DNA from: Streptomyces sp. S4.7
Lineage (GTDB): Bacteria > Actinomycetota > Actinomycetes > Streptomycetales > Streptomycetaceae
Length of the DNA stretch: 64,000 nucleotides
Assembly: GCF_010384365.1 (NCBI RefSeq)
Contig: NZ_CP048397.1
Location: 2,170,001-2,234,000 of the forward strand
Direction of reading: 5' to 3'
Shown: one piece after another, positions 31,872 through 40,414 of the stretch
Layout: every line of letters starts with the position of its first letter
Position numbering within the stretch: the first letter of the stretch is position 1
Program-made: the position numbers and the translations under genes
The notes under the pieces: generated by a model
What the model saw: only the letters and a program-made list of their open reading frames with translations
Told to the model about the DNA's origin: nothing
Databases searched by the model: none

Positions 31872-33313
31872 TAGTGCTTGGTCATGTTGGTGCGGGATCG
31901 GGCATGTCGCGGTGACAGGTGGGGCAGGCGCCGGTCCAGATCACGAGGAGTAATTGCAGCTCGCGGACGACTCGGTAGAGGCTCAGGCCGACGCCGTCTC
32001 TTTTGGGGATCTGTTCAGTCGCTGGAGGGTGCAGAAGGCGTGGGCGACCGAGACGAGGGTGACGTGGTGGTGCCAGCCTGGCCAGGTGCGGCCTTCGAAG
32101 TGGGCCAGGCCCAGAGCCTGTTTCATCTCGCGGTAGTCGTTCTCGATGCGCCAGCGGAGCTTCGCGGTGCGCACGAGGACGGGCAACGGGGTGGTTGCGG
32201 GCAGGTTGGAGAGCCAGAACTGCACGGGCTCGTCCTGGTCGGCGGGCCACTCCGCCAGCAGCCAGCGGACCGGAAGCACGCTGCCTGGTGCGGCCTTGCG
32301 GATCTCGCGCCCGGCGGGCCGGATCCGCAGGGCCACGAAGCGGGAGTACATGCGTTTGTGCCCGCTGCGGCCGCTGCCCGGCCGTGATCCCTCCCTCCAC
32401 TGCACCGGCCGCGCGGAAGATTTGCCGGCCGCGATGACCAGGCTCTTCACCTGCTGGGCCGGCTCGGGGTAGGCCGGAACCGGATGGGGGCCGCGGCCGG
32501 AGCAGGCCGGGATGCATGGCTGTGCGTCCTCAGGTTGTGCGGTGGTTGTGGTCGAGATGCCCACCACGTAGTCGAGTCCGCGTGTCTCCAGGCCGAGCCG
32601 GAAGGCGGCGGTGTCACCGTAGCCGCCGTCGGCGATGACCTGGGGCACCTCGATGCCCCAGGACCGCGTCTCGTCGATCATGTCGAGGGCCAGCTGCCAC
32701 TTCTCGACATGCCCCACCTGGGCAGGGATGGCGCACTTACCGCGGCGGGCCACTTTGACCGGATCGGCCTTCGGCGAGGCGGGATCCCAGCTCCCGGGCA
32801 GGAACAGGCGCCAGTTCACCGCCGCCGAGGCTCCGTTGGAAGCCAGGTGGAGCGAGACTCCGGCCTGGCAGTTGGTGACCTTGCCCGCGGTACCGGTGTA
32901 CTGCCTGCTGACGCATGCCGAGGCGTCCCCGTCCTTGAGGAACCCGGTGTCGTCGATGACCAGCGCGGTGGGTTTGATGACCGGCTGCATGCGCCAGGCC
33001 AGCCGGGCCCGCACATGCGCCGCATCCCACGGGCTGGAAGTGACGAAGTGGGCCAGCGCCTGCCGGTTACCGTCCTCGCCCAGGCGGGCGGCCATCGGCT
33101 CCACCGACTTACGCCCGCCGTCCAGCAGCAGGCCCCGCAGATAGACCCCGCCCCACCGCCGCTGATCCGCCCGCGCGAACGGCTCGAACATCTCCGCCGC
33201 GAAGTCCTCCAGATCACACCGGACCGCAGCCAACTCCTCACTCAGCACACCCGGTCAACGACACGACCGATCAAGAAGACACGCCATCACGGATCGCACA
33301 TGACCAAGCCCTA
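31872..33313 (-). mobile_element. IS701-family insertion sequence, 1,442 bp, apparently intact
   Basis: The element is bounded by 16-bp terminal inverted repeats (TAGTGCTTGGTCATGT at 31872-31887; 33298-33313 reads TAGGGCTTGGTCATGT on the other strand, one mismatch) and flanked by CTAG duplications. It holds one full-length transposase gene. It sits between the convergent rpsT and holA genes, 3 bp beyond the holA stop codon, so no coding sequence is broken. The identical duplications, near-matching ends and open transposase suggest a recent insertion. Confidence 0.93.
31983..33248 (-). CDS. IS701-family transposase
   Basis: A 421-residue DDE transposase. The catalytic acids are visible at ALVIDDTGFLKDGDAS (Asp99/100), QVIADGGYGD (Asp207) and LRWRIENDYREMKQALGL (Glu369), followed by the IS701-typical HFEGRTWPGWHHHVTL. 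The N-terminal region with FEPFARADQRRWGGVYLRGL also matches the family. The frame is unbroken and starts with GTG at 33248. Its orientation is the same as holA, but it should be expressed from the IS end. Confidence 0.93.
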   Translation of the reverse strand: MLSEELAAVRCDLEDFAAEMFEPFARADQRRWGGVYLRGLLLDGGRKSVEPMAARLGEDGNRQALAHFVTSSPWDAAHVRARLAWRMQPVIKPTALVIDDTGFLKDGDASACVSRQYTGTAGKVTNCQAGVSLHLASNGASAAVNWRLFLPGSWDPASPKADPVKVARRGKCAIPAQVGHVEKWQLALDMIDETRSWGIEVPQVIADGGYGDTAAFRLGLETRGLDYVVGISTTTTAQPEDAQPCIPACSGRGPHPVPAYPEPAQQVKSLVIAAGKSSARPVQWREGSRPGSGRSGHKRMYSRFVALRIRPAGREIRKAAPGSVLPVRWLLAEWPADQDEPVQFWLSNLPATTPLPVLVRTAKLRWRIENDYREMKQALGLAHFEGRTWPGWHHHVTLVSVAHAFCTLQRLNRSPKETASA

Positions 33314-33317
33314 CTAG
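33314..33317. repeat. Right target-site duplication CTAG
   Basis: Matches the CTAG at 31868-31871; three bases later the holA TAG stop codon begins. Confidence 0.85.
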
Positions 33318-33320
33318 GAC

Positions 33321-34316
33321 CTAACGGCCGGCGCGGGCCGCGCGGGCCGCGCGGGCGATGGTGACGACCGCCTTCTCCAGCGCGTACTCGGGGTCGGCGC
33401 CGCCGCCCTTGACTCCTTCGTCGGCCTCCGCGACCGCGCGCAGCGCCGTCGCCACCGCGTCCGGGGTCCAGCCCCGCATCTGCTGGCGCACCTTGTCGAT
33501 CTTCCACGGCGGCATGCCCAGCTCACGGGCGAGGTCCGCGGGCCGGCCGCCGCGCGCCGACGACAGCTTGCCGATGGCGCGCACGCCCTGCGCGAGGGCG
33601 CTGGTGATCAGTACGGGTGCGACGCCGGTCGACAGCGACCAGCGCAGGGCTTCGAGCGCGTCGGCCGCGCGGCCCTCCACGGCCCGGTCGGCGACGGTGA
33701 AGCTGGATGCCTCGGCACGGCCCGTGTAGTAGCGGGCGACGACGGCGTCGTCGATCGCGCCCTCGACGTCGGCGACGAGCTGGGACACCGCGCTCGCCAG
33801 CTCCCGCAGATCGCTGCCGATCGAGTCGACCAGCGCCTGGCACGCCTCGGGCGTGGCCGAGCGCCCCAGCGCGCGGAACTCCGACCGTACGAAGCCCAGC
33901 CGCTCGGCGGGCTTGGTCGTCTTCGCGCACGGCACCTCACGCGCGCCGGCCTTGCGGGCCGCGTCCAGCAGTGCCTTGCCCTTGGGCCCGCCCGCGTGCA
34001 GCAGGACGAGGGTGATCTCCTCGGCCGGTGCGTCGAGGTACGCCCTGACGTCCTTGACCGTGTCCGCCGAGAGATCGTGCGCGTTCCGTACGACGACGAC
34101 CTTGCGCTCCGCGAACAGCGACGGGCTCGTCAGCTCGGCGAGGGTCCCCGGCTGGAGCTGGTCGGAGGGGAGGTCGCGCACGTCGGTGTCCGGGTCGGCG
34201 GCGCGGGCCGCCGCCACGACCTGCTGGACGGCGCGGTCCAGCAGCAGGTCCTCCTGGCCCACGGCGAGCGTGAGAGGGGCGAGCGGATCGTCTTGGGAAG
34301 TCTTCCTGGTGGCCAT
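33321..34316 (-). CDS. holA: DNA polymerase III delta subunit
   Basis: A 331-residue clamp-loader subunit. Features include LAVGQEDLLLDRAV near the start, SLFAERKVVVVRNA, TLVLLHAGGPKGKALLDAARK and the C-terminal helical PPWKIDKVRQQMRGWTPD segment. It opens the beta clamp during loading at the replication fork. The start is the ATG at 34316 (MATRKTSQ). The gene is intact: the IS element lies just past its TAG stop. It is divergent from a small conserved gene and in the same broad neighbourhood as comEC-comEA, as in many Gram-positive genomes. Confidence 0.95.
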   Translation of the reverse strand: MATRKTSQDDPLAPLTLAVGQEDLLLDRAVQQVVAAARAADPDTDVRDLPSDQLQPGTLAELTSPSLFAERKVVVVRNAHDLSADTVKDVRAYLDAPAEEITLVLLHAGGPKGKALLDAARKAGAREVPCAKTTKPAERLGFVRSEFRALGRSATPEACQALVDSIGSDLRELASAVSQLVADVEGAIDDAVVARYYTGRAEASSFTVADRAVEGRAADALEALRWSLSTGVAPVLITSALAQGVRAIGKLSSARGGRPADLARELGMPPWKIDKVRQQMRGWTPDAVATALRAVAEADEGVKGGGADPEYALEKAVVTIARAARAARAGR

Positions 34317-34373
34317 CGCGGTCCAGCATCCCACGGCCCACCGACAGCGCCCCGCGTACGGGAGAATGACCGG

Positions 34374-34628
34374 GTGAGCGATGTTCGACATGTACTGGTG
34401 CTGCCCGACCGCGACGCCGCCGAGGAGGTCGCGGGCGAACTCGCCGACCGCTTCGGCGTGCTGGAGGAGCCCCAGCTCGTACGCGACGCCCTGGCCGGCG
34501 AGGACGACGCCGAGGACGCGCAGTGGCTGGTCGTGATCGAGGACGCACGATCCCGCCTGGACCCCACCGCACTGGACGCCTTCGCGGCCGAGTACGAGGG
34601 GTGGCTCGAAACCCCGGCCGAGGGCTGA
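34374..34628 (+). CDS. Small acidic protein of unknown function
   Basis: An 84-residue protein beginning VSDVRHVLVLPDRDAAEEVAGELADRFG and ending in an acidic region. The GTG at 34374 has GGGAG about 10 bases upstream. The first half could form a small alpha/beta unit resembling a ferredoxin-like or Rossmann fragment, but I do not recognise a family beyond Streptomyces hypothetical proteins. It is divergent from holA (57-bp gap) and convergent with the arylamine N-acetyltransferase gene, leaving only 7 bp between stops. Confidence 0.75.
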   Translation: MSDVRHVLVLPDRDAAEEVAGELADRFGVLEEPQLVRDALAGEDDAEDAQWLVVIEDARSRLDPTALDAFAAEYEGWLETPAEG

Positions 34629-34635
34629 GGGGCCC

Positions 34636-35481
34636 TCAACCGCAGATACCGGACGTCCAGCTGCGGCCCTCTCTCCTTCCTTCGGTCCTGACGCGCGGCA
34701 CCTGGTCCAGGTTCAGCCCGAAGTGCTCCCGGTAGGCGGCCAGGATCTCGGCGTCCCCCTCCAGTGGCCGCTCGGCGCGCTCGCCGGCCGCGGTGGTGAT
34801 GAGGATGCTGCCGCTGAGCGTGATCCGGCCGTCGGCGGTGTTCCGGGAACAGACCAGCGACCGGGTGAAATGGGAGTCCGGCGACGTCCGGTGGTACCAG
34901 GCCCCGGCGGTGAAGTCGGCCAGCGCGCGCGGCCGTCGGTCGACCCGGAACTGGGGCTTGCCGTCCCGTACGACGTCGACGTCCCCGTCCGGGCCCGCCA
35001 CGATCCGGAACGTACCGGCCGGGTCCTCCTGGTCACCGCGCTCGTCGTAGGCCAGGGGATGGGCGCTGTGATTCCCGAAGCCGACGTCGGCGAACCAGCG
35101 GTCCGTGTCGCGTCCCGACCCGGCCGGCGCGGGCGTCTCGACGAGGAGCGTCATGTGGTCGTAGGGGATCCCCAGCCTCCCGTCCGCCGTGAACACCCGG
35201 GCCTGAAGGAGCGTCACCCGGAAACCGAGCCCACGCAGCAACACCGCGAAGGCGCCGTTGAGTTCGTAGCAGAATCCTCCCCTCCTCCTGTCCACGACCT
35301 TGGCCGCCAGCGCCCCCTCCTCAAGGACGATCTCCTCGCCCAGATGCACGGACAGGTTCTCGAACGGCACGGTCCGCAAGTGCCGCACCTGAAGGTCCCG
35401 CAGTGCCGCGGCGTCCGGTACGGCGGGCCGGTCGGCGCCGATCCGGCGCAGATAGTCAGAGATGGTCCCAGACGTGTCCAT
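34636..35481 (-). CDS. Arylamine N-acetyltransferase
   Basis: A 281-residue NAT-family enzyme that moves acetyl groups from acetyl-CoA to arylamines or hydrazines, or acts as an amide synthase in some pathways. The Cys-His-Asp triad is visible: RRGGFCYELNGAFA (Cys), PYDHMTLLV (His) and WFADVGFGN (Asp). The opening PFENLSVHLG is also diagnostic. The ATG at 35481 is chosen as the start of homology, with an in-frame ATG 12 codons upstream as an alternative. No antibiotic cluster is nearby, so xenobiotic metabolism is more likely. Confidence 0.93.
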   Translation of the reverse strand: MDTSGTISDYLRRIGADRPAVPDAAALRDLQVRHLRTVPFENLSVHLGEEIVLEEGALAAKVVDRRRGGFCYELNGAFAVLLRGLGFRVTLLQARVFTADGRLGIPYDHMTLLVETPAPAGSGRDTDRWFADVGFGNHSAHPLAYDERGDQEDPAGTFRIVAGPDGDVDVVRDGKPQFRVDRRPRALADFTAGAWYHRTSPDSHFTRSLVCSRNTADGRITLSGSILITTAAGERAERPLEGDAEILAAYREHFGLNLDQVPRVRTEGRREGRSWTSGICG

Positions 35482-35577
35482 GACCTCAGTCTGTCCCTGC
35501 GGCCCCTTTCCCACCATGCGTCGTTCGTCCTGGTCCGAAGGACCGGGACCGCGCGACGACCCGCATCCTTCGTCGGG

Positions 35578-38094
35578 TCATCCCGGCCCGCGCGCCACGG
35601 CCCGCAGCCCCTCACCCGCACCCGCCACCGCGACGGCGCCGTCGGTGTCGGTCCGCATCACCACCGCTCCCCCGGCCCGCAGCGCACCCACCGTGCGCGG
35701 CGACGGATGGCCGTACGGGTTGTCCTTGCCGCAGGAGATCAGGGCCAGCCGGGGCCGCACCGTACGCAGCAGTCCGTGATCCTGGAAGGCCGAACCGTGG
35801 TGGGCGACCTTCAGCACATCCACCGGTGGCAGCGTCGGATGGTCCCTCGACAGGCCCTGCTGCGCGGGCGGTTCGAGATCACCGAGCAGCAGCAGCGTCG
35901 TACCGCCCGCCGTCCGGACGAACAGGGTGACGCTGGCGTCGTTCGGCCCGCCCGCTCGCAGCCCCGGCCCCGCCCTCGGCCACAGCACCCGCCAGTCGAG
36001 CGGCCCGACACGGCGCCGCTCCCCCGGTGCCGCCCGCACCAGCGGAACGTCCGCGGCCTCCGCCGTCCGCCGTACGAACGCGCTCTGCTCCCACGGCTCC
36101 TGAAGGGTCGTCGTCTGGATGGCACCGACCCTCCTGCCACGCAGCACCCCGGGCAGCCCGGTGACATGGTCGGCATGGAAGTGACTGATCACGAGCAGCG
36201 GTACGCGGGTGATCCCGAGGTCCCGCAGACAGCGGTCCGCCAGCTTCGGATCGGGACCGGCGTCCACGACCACTCCCGCGCCCTCACCGGCCGCGAGCAC
36301 CATCGTGTCGCCCTGGCCGACGTCGCACATCGCCAGTGCCCAGCCCGGCGGCGGCCAGCCGGTGACCATCCGGGTGAAGGGAGCCGGCCGCAGGACCGCC
36401 AGCAGCAGAAGCACCACGCAGCCGGCGGCGACCCATGGGCCGCGTATCCGCCGTACCGCGAGTACGACGAGGACGGTGACGAGCGCCAGCAGCGCCCCGC
36501 CCCGCCAGCCGCCCGGCCATTCGATCGCGGCTCCCGGCAGCGAGGCGCCGGTGCGGGCGACGGAGGCGATCCATTCGACGGGCCAGCCCGCGCACCGGGC
36601 CAGCAGCTCGGCCACCGGCATCGCCACCGGCGCCGTGGCGAGCGCCGCGAACCCGAGCACCGTCGCGGGCGCCACGGCCAGTTCGGCGAACAGGTTGCAG
36701 GGGATCGCGACGAGGCTGACCCGCGCGGCGAACACCGCCACCACCGGTGCGCAGACGGCCTGCGCCGACGCGGCCGCCGCCAGTACCTCGGCGAGCCTGG
36801 GCGGCACCCCGCGCCGCTGCATCGCCGCACTCCAGCGCGGCCCGATGGTGAGCAGCGCGCCCGTGGCGAACACGGACAGGACGAAGCCGAAGCTGCGCGC
36901 CAGGGACGGGTCCCAGAGGACGAGGAGCAGTACGGCGGTGGCCAGCGCCGGGATCAGCGATCTGCGCCGGCCGGTGCCGATGGCGAGCAGGGTGATCAGT
37001 CCGCAGGCCGCTGCCCGCAGCACGCTCGGCTCCGGCCGGCAGACCACCACGAAGGCGAGCGTGAGCGCCCCGCCGCACACGGCGGTCGACCGCAGCGAGA
37101 TCCCCAGACGTGGTGCGAGTCCGCGCCGCTCGGCTCTCAGAGCGAGCCCCGGAGGGCCGATGAGCAGGGCGAGGACGATCGTGAGATTGCTTCCGGAGAC
37201 GGCGAGCAGATGGGAGAGGTCGGTCGCGGTGAACGCGTCGTGCAGCTCGGGCGGGATACGGGACACGTCCCCGACGACCAGTCCGGGCAGCAGGGCACGG
37301 GCGTCCGCCGAAAGCCCGTCCGTCGCCTCCCGCAGCCCCGCGCGCAGATCGCCGGCCGTGCGCTGCGGACCGGTCGGCCCGCGTACGACCCGCGGTGGCC
37401 CGCCCCCCTCCACCCGTAGCACCGCCGCGTACCGCTCGTCCCCCTCCGTCGGCGGCGCGAGCAGCCCGGCCAGCCGGAGCCCGGTGGAGGGCAGCAGTCG
37501 CTGCCACGCCTCGGCTCGTGACTCGCCCCCGGCCTGGGCGAAGACGAGCACAGGCGTACGGAGAGTGGTGACGGCTCCGTCCGCGGACCTCAGGCGCGTG
37601 AGGTCCGCGTCCAGGACGAGACCGGCCGCCGAGAGCGTGTCGCCCCGGACCCTCGGTCTGGTGAGGCGCGGGTCGGAGGTGACCGTCAGGTCGACGGTGA
37701 CGCGTGCGTACCGCTCGGCCAGTCCCGGCACCGGGCCCCGGTGCCGGTCGGCGCCGTGCAGCCAGGCGGACCCCGCCCCGGCCGCCGCGCAGAGCAGCGC
37801 GGCGGCGACCGCGACACCGTTCACCCGCCGCCGCACGCCGCTCGGCCCGGTACGCGCCCGGCTCCCCCGCCGTATCGGCACGAGAGCCGCCCGCACCAGG
37901 AGCACGCCCGCGAGGGCCGACCCGGCCAGCACCGCGCCGGCGGTCCAGCCCCCCGGCGCGCCGGTCGCCAGGGCCGCGGCGGCCCAGGCCGCCAGCGCGG
38001 GCGGAACGAGTCGCAGATCGGCCGGGCCCTCCTGTTGGGGGTCCGCGGCACCCAACGGGTGCCCCGCAGCGACGTGTACGGCCGCGCGGGTCAC
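35578..38094 (-). CDS. comEC: ComEC/Rec2-family DNA uptake channel protein
   Basis: An 838-residue membrane protein with an N-terminal soluble (DUF4131) region, the Competence domain (about residues 270-560, with DLSHLLAVSGSNLTIV) and a C-terminal metallo-beta-lactamase domain (DVGQGDTMVLA, ISHFHADHVTG, LLLLGDLEPPAQ, KVAHHGS). It would form the channel for single-stranded DNA entry. Natural competence is not established for Streptomyces, so its role is open. It starts with GTG, overlapping the comEA stop by four bases. Confidence 0.93.
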   Translation of the reverse strand: MTRAAVHVAAGHPLGAADPQQEGPADLRLVPPALAAWAAAALATGAPGGWTAGAVLAGSALAGVLLVRAALVPIRRGSRARTGPSGVRRRVNGVAVAAALLCAAAGAGSAWLHGADRHRGPVPGLAERYARVTVDLTVTSDPRLTRPRVRGDTLSAAGLVLDADLTRLRSADGAVTTLRTPVLVFAQAGGESRAEAWQRLLPSTGLRLAGLLAPPTEGDERYAAVLRVEGGGPPRVVRGPTGPQRTAGDLRAGLREATDGLSADARALLPGLVVGDVSRIPPELHDAFTATDLSHLLAVSGSNLTIVLALLIGPPGLALRAERRGLAPRLGISLRSTAVCGGALTLAFVVVCRPEPSVLRAAACGLITLLAIGTGRRRSLIPALATAVLLLVLWDPSLARSFGFVLSVFATGALLTIGPRWSAAMQRRGVPPRLAEVLAAAASAQAVCAPVVAVFAARVSLVAIPCNLFAELAVAPATVLGFAALATAPVAMPVAELLARCAGWPVEWIASVARTGASLPGAAIEWPGGWRGGALLALVTVLVVLAVRRIRGPWVAAGCVVLLLLAVLRPAPFTRMVTGWPPPGWALAMCDVGQGDTMVLAAGEGAGVVVDAGPDPKLADRCLRDLGITRVPLLVISHFHADHVTGLPGVLRGRRVGAIQTTTLQEPWEQSAFVRRTAEAADVPLVRAAPGERRRVGPLDWRVLWPRAGPGLRAGGPNDASVTLFVRTAGGTTLLLLGDLEPPAQQGLSRDHPTLPPVDVLKVAHHGSAFQDHGLLRTVRPRLALISCGKDNPYGHPSPRTVGALRAGGAVVMRTDTDGAVAVAGAGEGLRAVARGPG

Positions 38095-39173
38095 GGCCGT
38101 ACACGGGGCTCGATGTCGGCGAACCGGCGCTCGCCGATCCCGTTCACCTCGCGCAGCTCGTCAACGGACCGGTAACCGCCGTGCTCGGTGCGGTAGTCGA
38201 TGATGTGCTGCGCGAGCACCGGGCCGACGCCGGGCAGTGTGTCGAGCTGTTCCATGGTGGCCGTGCTCAGGCTCACCGGCGCCCCGGCGGGACCCGGGCC
38301 GCCGACGCCCGGCCCGGCCGCTCCCCCGCCCGGCGCGACCTGTCCGGGCGGCGCCGGGAGGCCCACGACCACCTGTTCGCCGTCCACCAGCACGCGCGCC
38401 CGGTTGAGCCCGGTCAGGTCGGCGCCGGGCTTGACTCCCCCGGCGGCCCGGAGCGCGTCGGTGACCCTCGACCCGGCGGGCAGCCGGTGGACGCCGGGGC
38501 TGCGCACCTTGCCGCTGACATCGATGACCACACGCTTGGCCGGCGACGCGGCGGCCGGTGGCGGTGGCCCCGGTGACGGTTGCGGCTCCCGCGCGGAGCC
38601 GGTCGCGGCCACCTCCTCGCGGACCGTCTCCGGCGCGCTGACCGGCTGGGGCCTGCCGGACCAGAAGTGCTGGGCCGCCAGGACCGCGGCGACGACCAGC
38701 ACCACCGTCAGGGCGGCCAGGGTCTTCGGCTCCAGCCCGCATCTCAGCTGCACCCACACCGGTAACCGGTCCCGTAGAGCGAGCCACGCCCGCTCACGCC
38801 GCCCGCCCGGCGGCGCCACGACGCCACCACCCGCCGCCCCGGCCGGAGTTGGTGGCGGAGCCGAGACCGAAGCCGGAGCTGGGGCCGGACCTGGAGTTGG
38901 AGCCGGAGCTGGCGCCGCAACCGGCGGACTCGCTCCCACCATGGCGGCCGTCCGCGCCGCGCCCGCGTCGGCGAGCCCCCCGGCCGCGGGAGCCCCACCG
39001 CCCGACGCGACGGCGAACAGGGCGTCGGCGCGGCGGCGCGACGCGGCGGGCGCCGGCGCCGTCCCCACGCGCCGGTGGCGCGGGCGCGGCGCGGAGGAGG
39101 AACGGCGGGCCCGGCCGTCGGACATCGAGGGTCGGCCGGGGCCACTGGTCACGGTGTGTGATCGAAGAGTCAT
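38091..39173 (-). CDS. comEA: ComEA-like helix-hairpin-helix DNA-binding protein
   Basis: A 360-residue protein with a long Pro/Ala-rich N-terminal region, one membrane helix ([20 protein letters not shown], near residue 170), a second Pro-rich linker, an SLBB domain (VVIDVSGKVRSPGVHRLPAG) and two C-terminal helix-hairpin-helix motifs (LDTLPGVGPVLAQHII and LREVNGIGERRFADI). It should bind double-stranded DNA outside the membrane and hand it to ComEC. The ATG at 39173 (MTLRSH) is an uncertain start; an ATG at 39125 is an alternative. Two DnaA-box-like sequences lie 50-80 bp upstream. Confidence 0.85.
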   Translation of the reverse strand: MTLRSHTVTSGPGRPSMSDGRARRSSSAPRPRHRRVGTAPAPAASRRRADALFAVASGGGAPAAGGLADAGAARTAAMVGASPPVAAPAPAPTPGPAPAPASVSAPPPTPAGAAGGGVVAPPGGRRERAWLALRDRLPVWVQLRCGLEPKTLAALTVVLVVAAVLAAQHFWSGRPQPVSAPETVREEVAATGSAREPQPSPGPPPPAAASPAKRVVIDVSGKVRSPGVHRLPAGSRVTDALRAAGGVKPGADLTGLNRARVLVDGEQVVVGLPAPPGQVAPGGGAAGPGVGGPGPAGAPVSLSTATMEQLDTLPGVGPVLAQHIIDYRTEHGGYRSVDELREVNGIGERRFADIEPRVRP

Positions 39174-39224
39174 GCGCCAGACGGTAGGCACTCCCGCCGG
39201 ATCTCGCCGAGGAGGTCGAATTAC

Positions 39225-39251
39225 CGTGGACAACTCACCAGTTGTGGATAA
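39225..39251 (-). promoter_or_regulatory. Two DnaA-box-like 9-mers upstream of comEA
   Basis: On the minus strand TTATCCACA (39243-39251) and TTGTCCACG (39225-39233) are in the same orientation 9 bp apart. The first is a perfect E. coli-type box and the second differs in one base from the Streptomyces consensus TTGTCCACA. The flanks CAACT/AGTTG also form a small inverted repeat. Confidence 0.6.
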
Positions 39252-39334
39252 CTCGGCCACCCGAACGAGTGCTTCCGCACCCTCACCGCGGCCCCGACCA
39301 CACCCACGCCCACGCCCACACCGACAACCCCGCC

Positions 39335-40180
39335 TCAGCGCGGTGAGACCACAGCCCCCAACAGCCCCGGCCCGGTGTGCGCCCCGATCACCGCGCCCAC
39401 CTCGCTCACATGCAGCTCCGCGAGACCCGGCACCCGCTCCCGCAGCCGGTCGGCGAGGGCGGCGGCCCGTTCGGGCGCCGCGAGATGGTGCACCGCGATG
39501 TCGACCTGACCGGTGCCGGCCCGGTCCGCGACGATCTCCTCAAGGCGCGCGATCGCCTTCGACGCGGTGCGTACCTTCTCCAGCAACTCGATCCGGCCGC
39601 CGTCCAGTTGGAGCAGCGGCTTCACGGCGAGCGCCGAGCCGAACAGTGCCTGCGCGGCGCCGATACGGCCACCGCGCCGCAGGTAGTCGAGCGTGTCGAC
39701 GTAGAAGTACGCGTACGTTCCGGCGGCCCGCTTCTCGGCCGCCGCCACCGCCTCGTCGAGCGAGCCGTCCGACTCCGCCGCCTCCGCCGCCGCCAGGGCG
39801 CAGAAGCCGAGGGCCATCGCCACCATGCCGGTGTCCACGACCCGTACCGGCACAGGCGCCTCGCGTGCGGCGAGGACGGCCGCGTCGTACGTGCCGGAGA
39901 ACTCCGCCGACAGGTGCAGCGAGACGATGCCCGTCGCACCGGCCTCGGCGGCGGCCCGGTAGGCGGCGGCGAACACCTCGGGGCTCGGCCGCGAGGTGGT
40001 CACGGAGCGCCGTTTCTGCAGCGCGAGGGCGAGCGATCTGGCCGAGATCTCGGTGCCCTCTTCGAGTGCCCGGTCACCCAGCACCACGGTCAGCGGCACC
40101 GCGGTGATGCCATGGCGTTCCATCGCCTGCGGCGGCAGGTAGGCCGTTGAATCGGTGACGATCGCGACATGGCGGGACAT
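39335..40180 (-). CDS. DegV-family fatty-acid-binding protein
   Basis: A 281-residue DegV protein. The N-terminal AIVTDSTAYLPP, TTSRPSPEVFAAAYRAA and SLHLSAEFSGTYDAAVLAA segments surround the lipid-binding pocket, and the C-terminal VGAVIGAHTGPGLLGAVV closes it. In Firmicutes homologues (FakB) deliver fatty acids to the kinase FakA; no fakA is visible here. The ATG at 40180 (MSRHVAIVTDS) is the start of homology. It lies about 160 bp downstream-side of comEA and is a probable separate unit. Confidence 0.93.
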   Translation of the reverse strand: MSRHVAIVTDSTAYLPPQAMERHGITAVPLTVVLGDRALEEGTEISARSLALALQKRRSVTTSRPSPEVFAAAYRAAAEAGATGIVSLHLSAEFSGTYDAAVLAAREAPVPVRVVDTGMVAMALGFCALAAAEAAESDGSLDEAVAAAEKRAAGTYAYFYVDTLDYLRRGGRIGAAQALFGSALAVKPLLQLDGGRIELLEKVRTASKAIARLEEIVADRAGTGQVDIAVHHLAAPERAAALADRLRERVPGLAELHVSEVGAVIGAHTGPGLLGAVVSPR

Positions 40181-40278
40181 GAGCGGGAGGTTACCCGCCG
40201 CGACCACCGGTCGGGAGCCCGGCCCCGCCTCGCCGAGCGAATTCGAAGAGGTCACCATCGGCTTCCGCCCTCTTCCTT

Positions 40279-40312
40279 GCTTCGACGTGCCCGATGCTTC
40301 GACGTGTCCGAT
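40279..40312. repeat. Tandem duplication of a 17-bp unit
   Basis: GCTTCGACGTGCCCGAT is followed directly by GCTTCGACGTGTCCGAT, one mismatch. It lies in the 234-bp gap between the DegV gene and the coiled-coil membrane protein gene, where I see no other feature. Confidence 0.8.
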
Positions 40313-40414
40313 CCCGGCGGGTCCATTCCGCTGACGGCCCGCCACCCGCCATGCGTGTGCCCCGCCCGGGCACCCGCAACCACCGCCCGCCGGCGGAGAA
40401 CCGACACGGAGCGG

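Noticed and set aside
31878..33317. Long + strand frames opposite the transposase
   Set aside because: Antisense shadows of the IS701 transposase with no start signals.
39181..39260. Chromosomal replication origin, because of two DnaA boxes
   Set aside because: Only two boxes, no AT-rich unwinding region and no dnaA or dnaN nearby; a regulatory or titration site is more reasonable.
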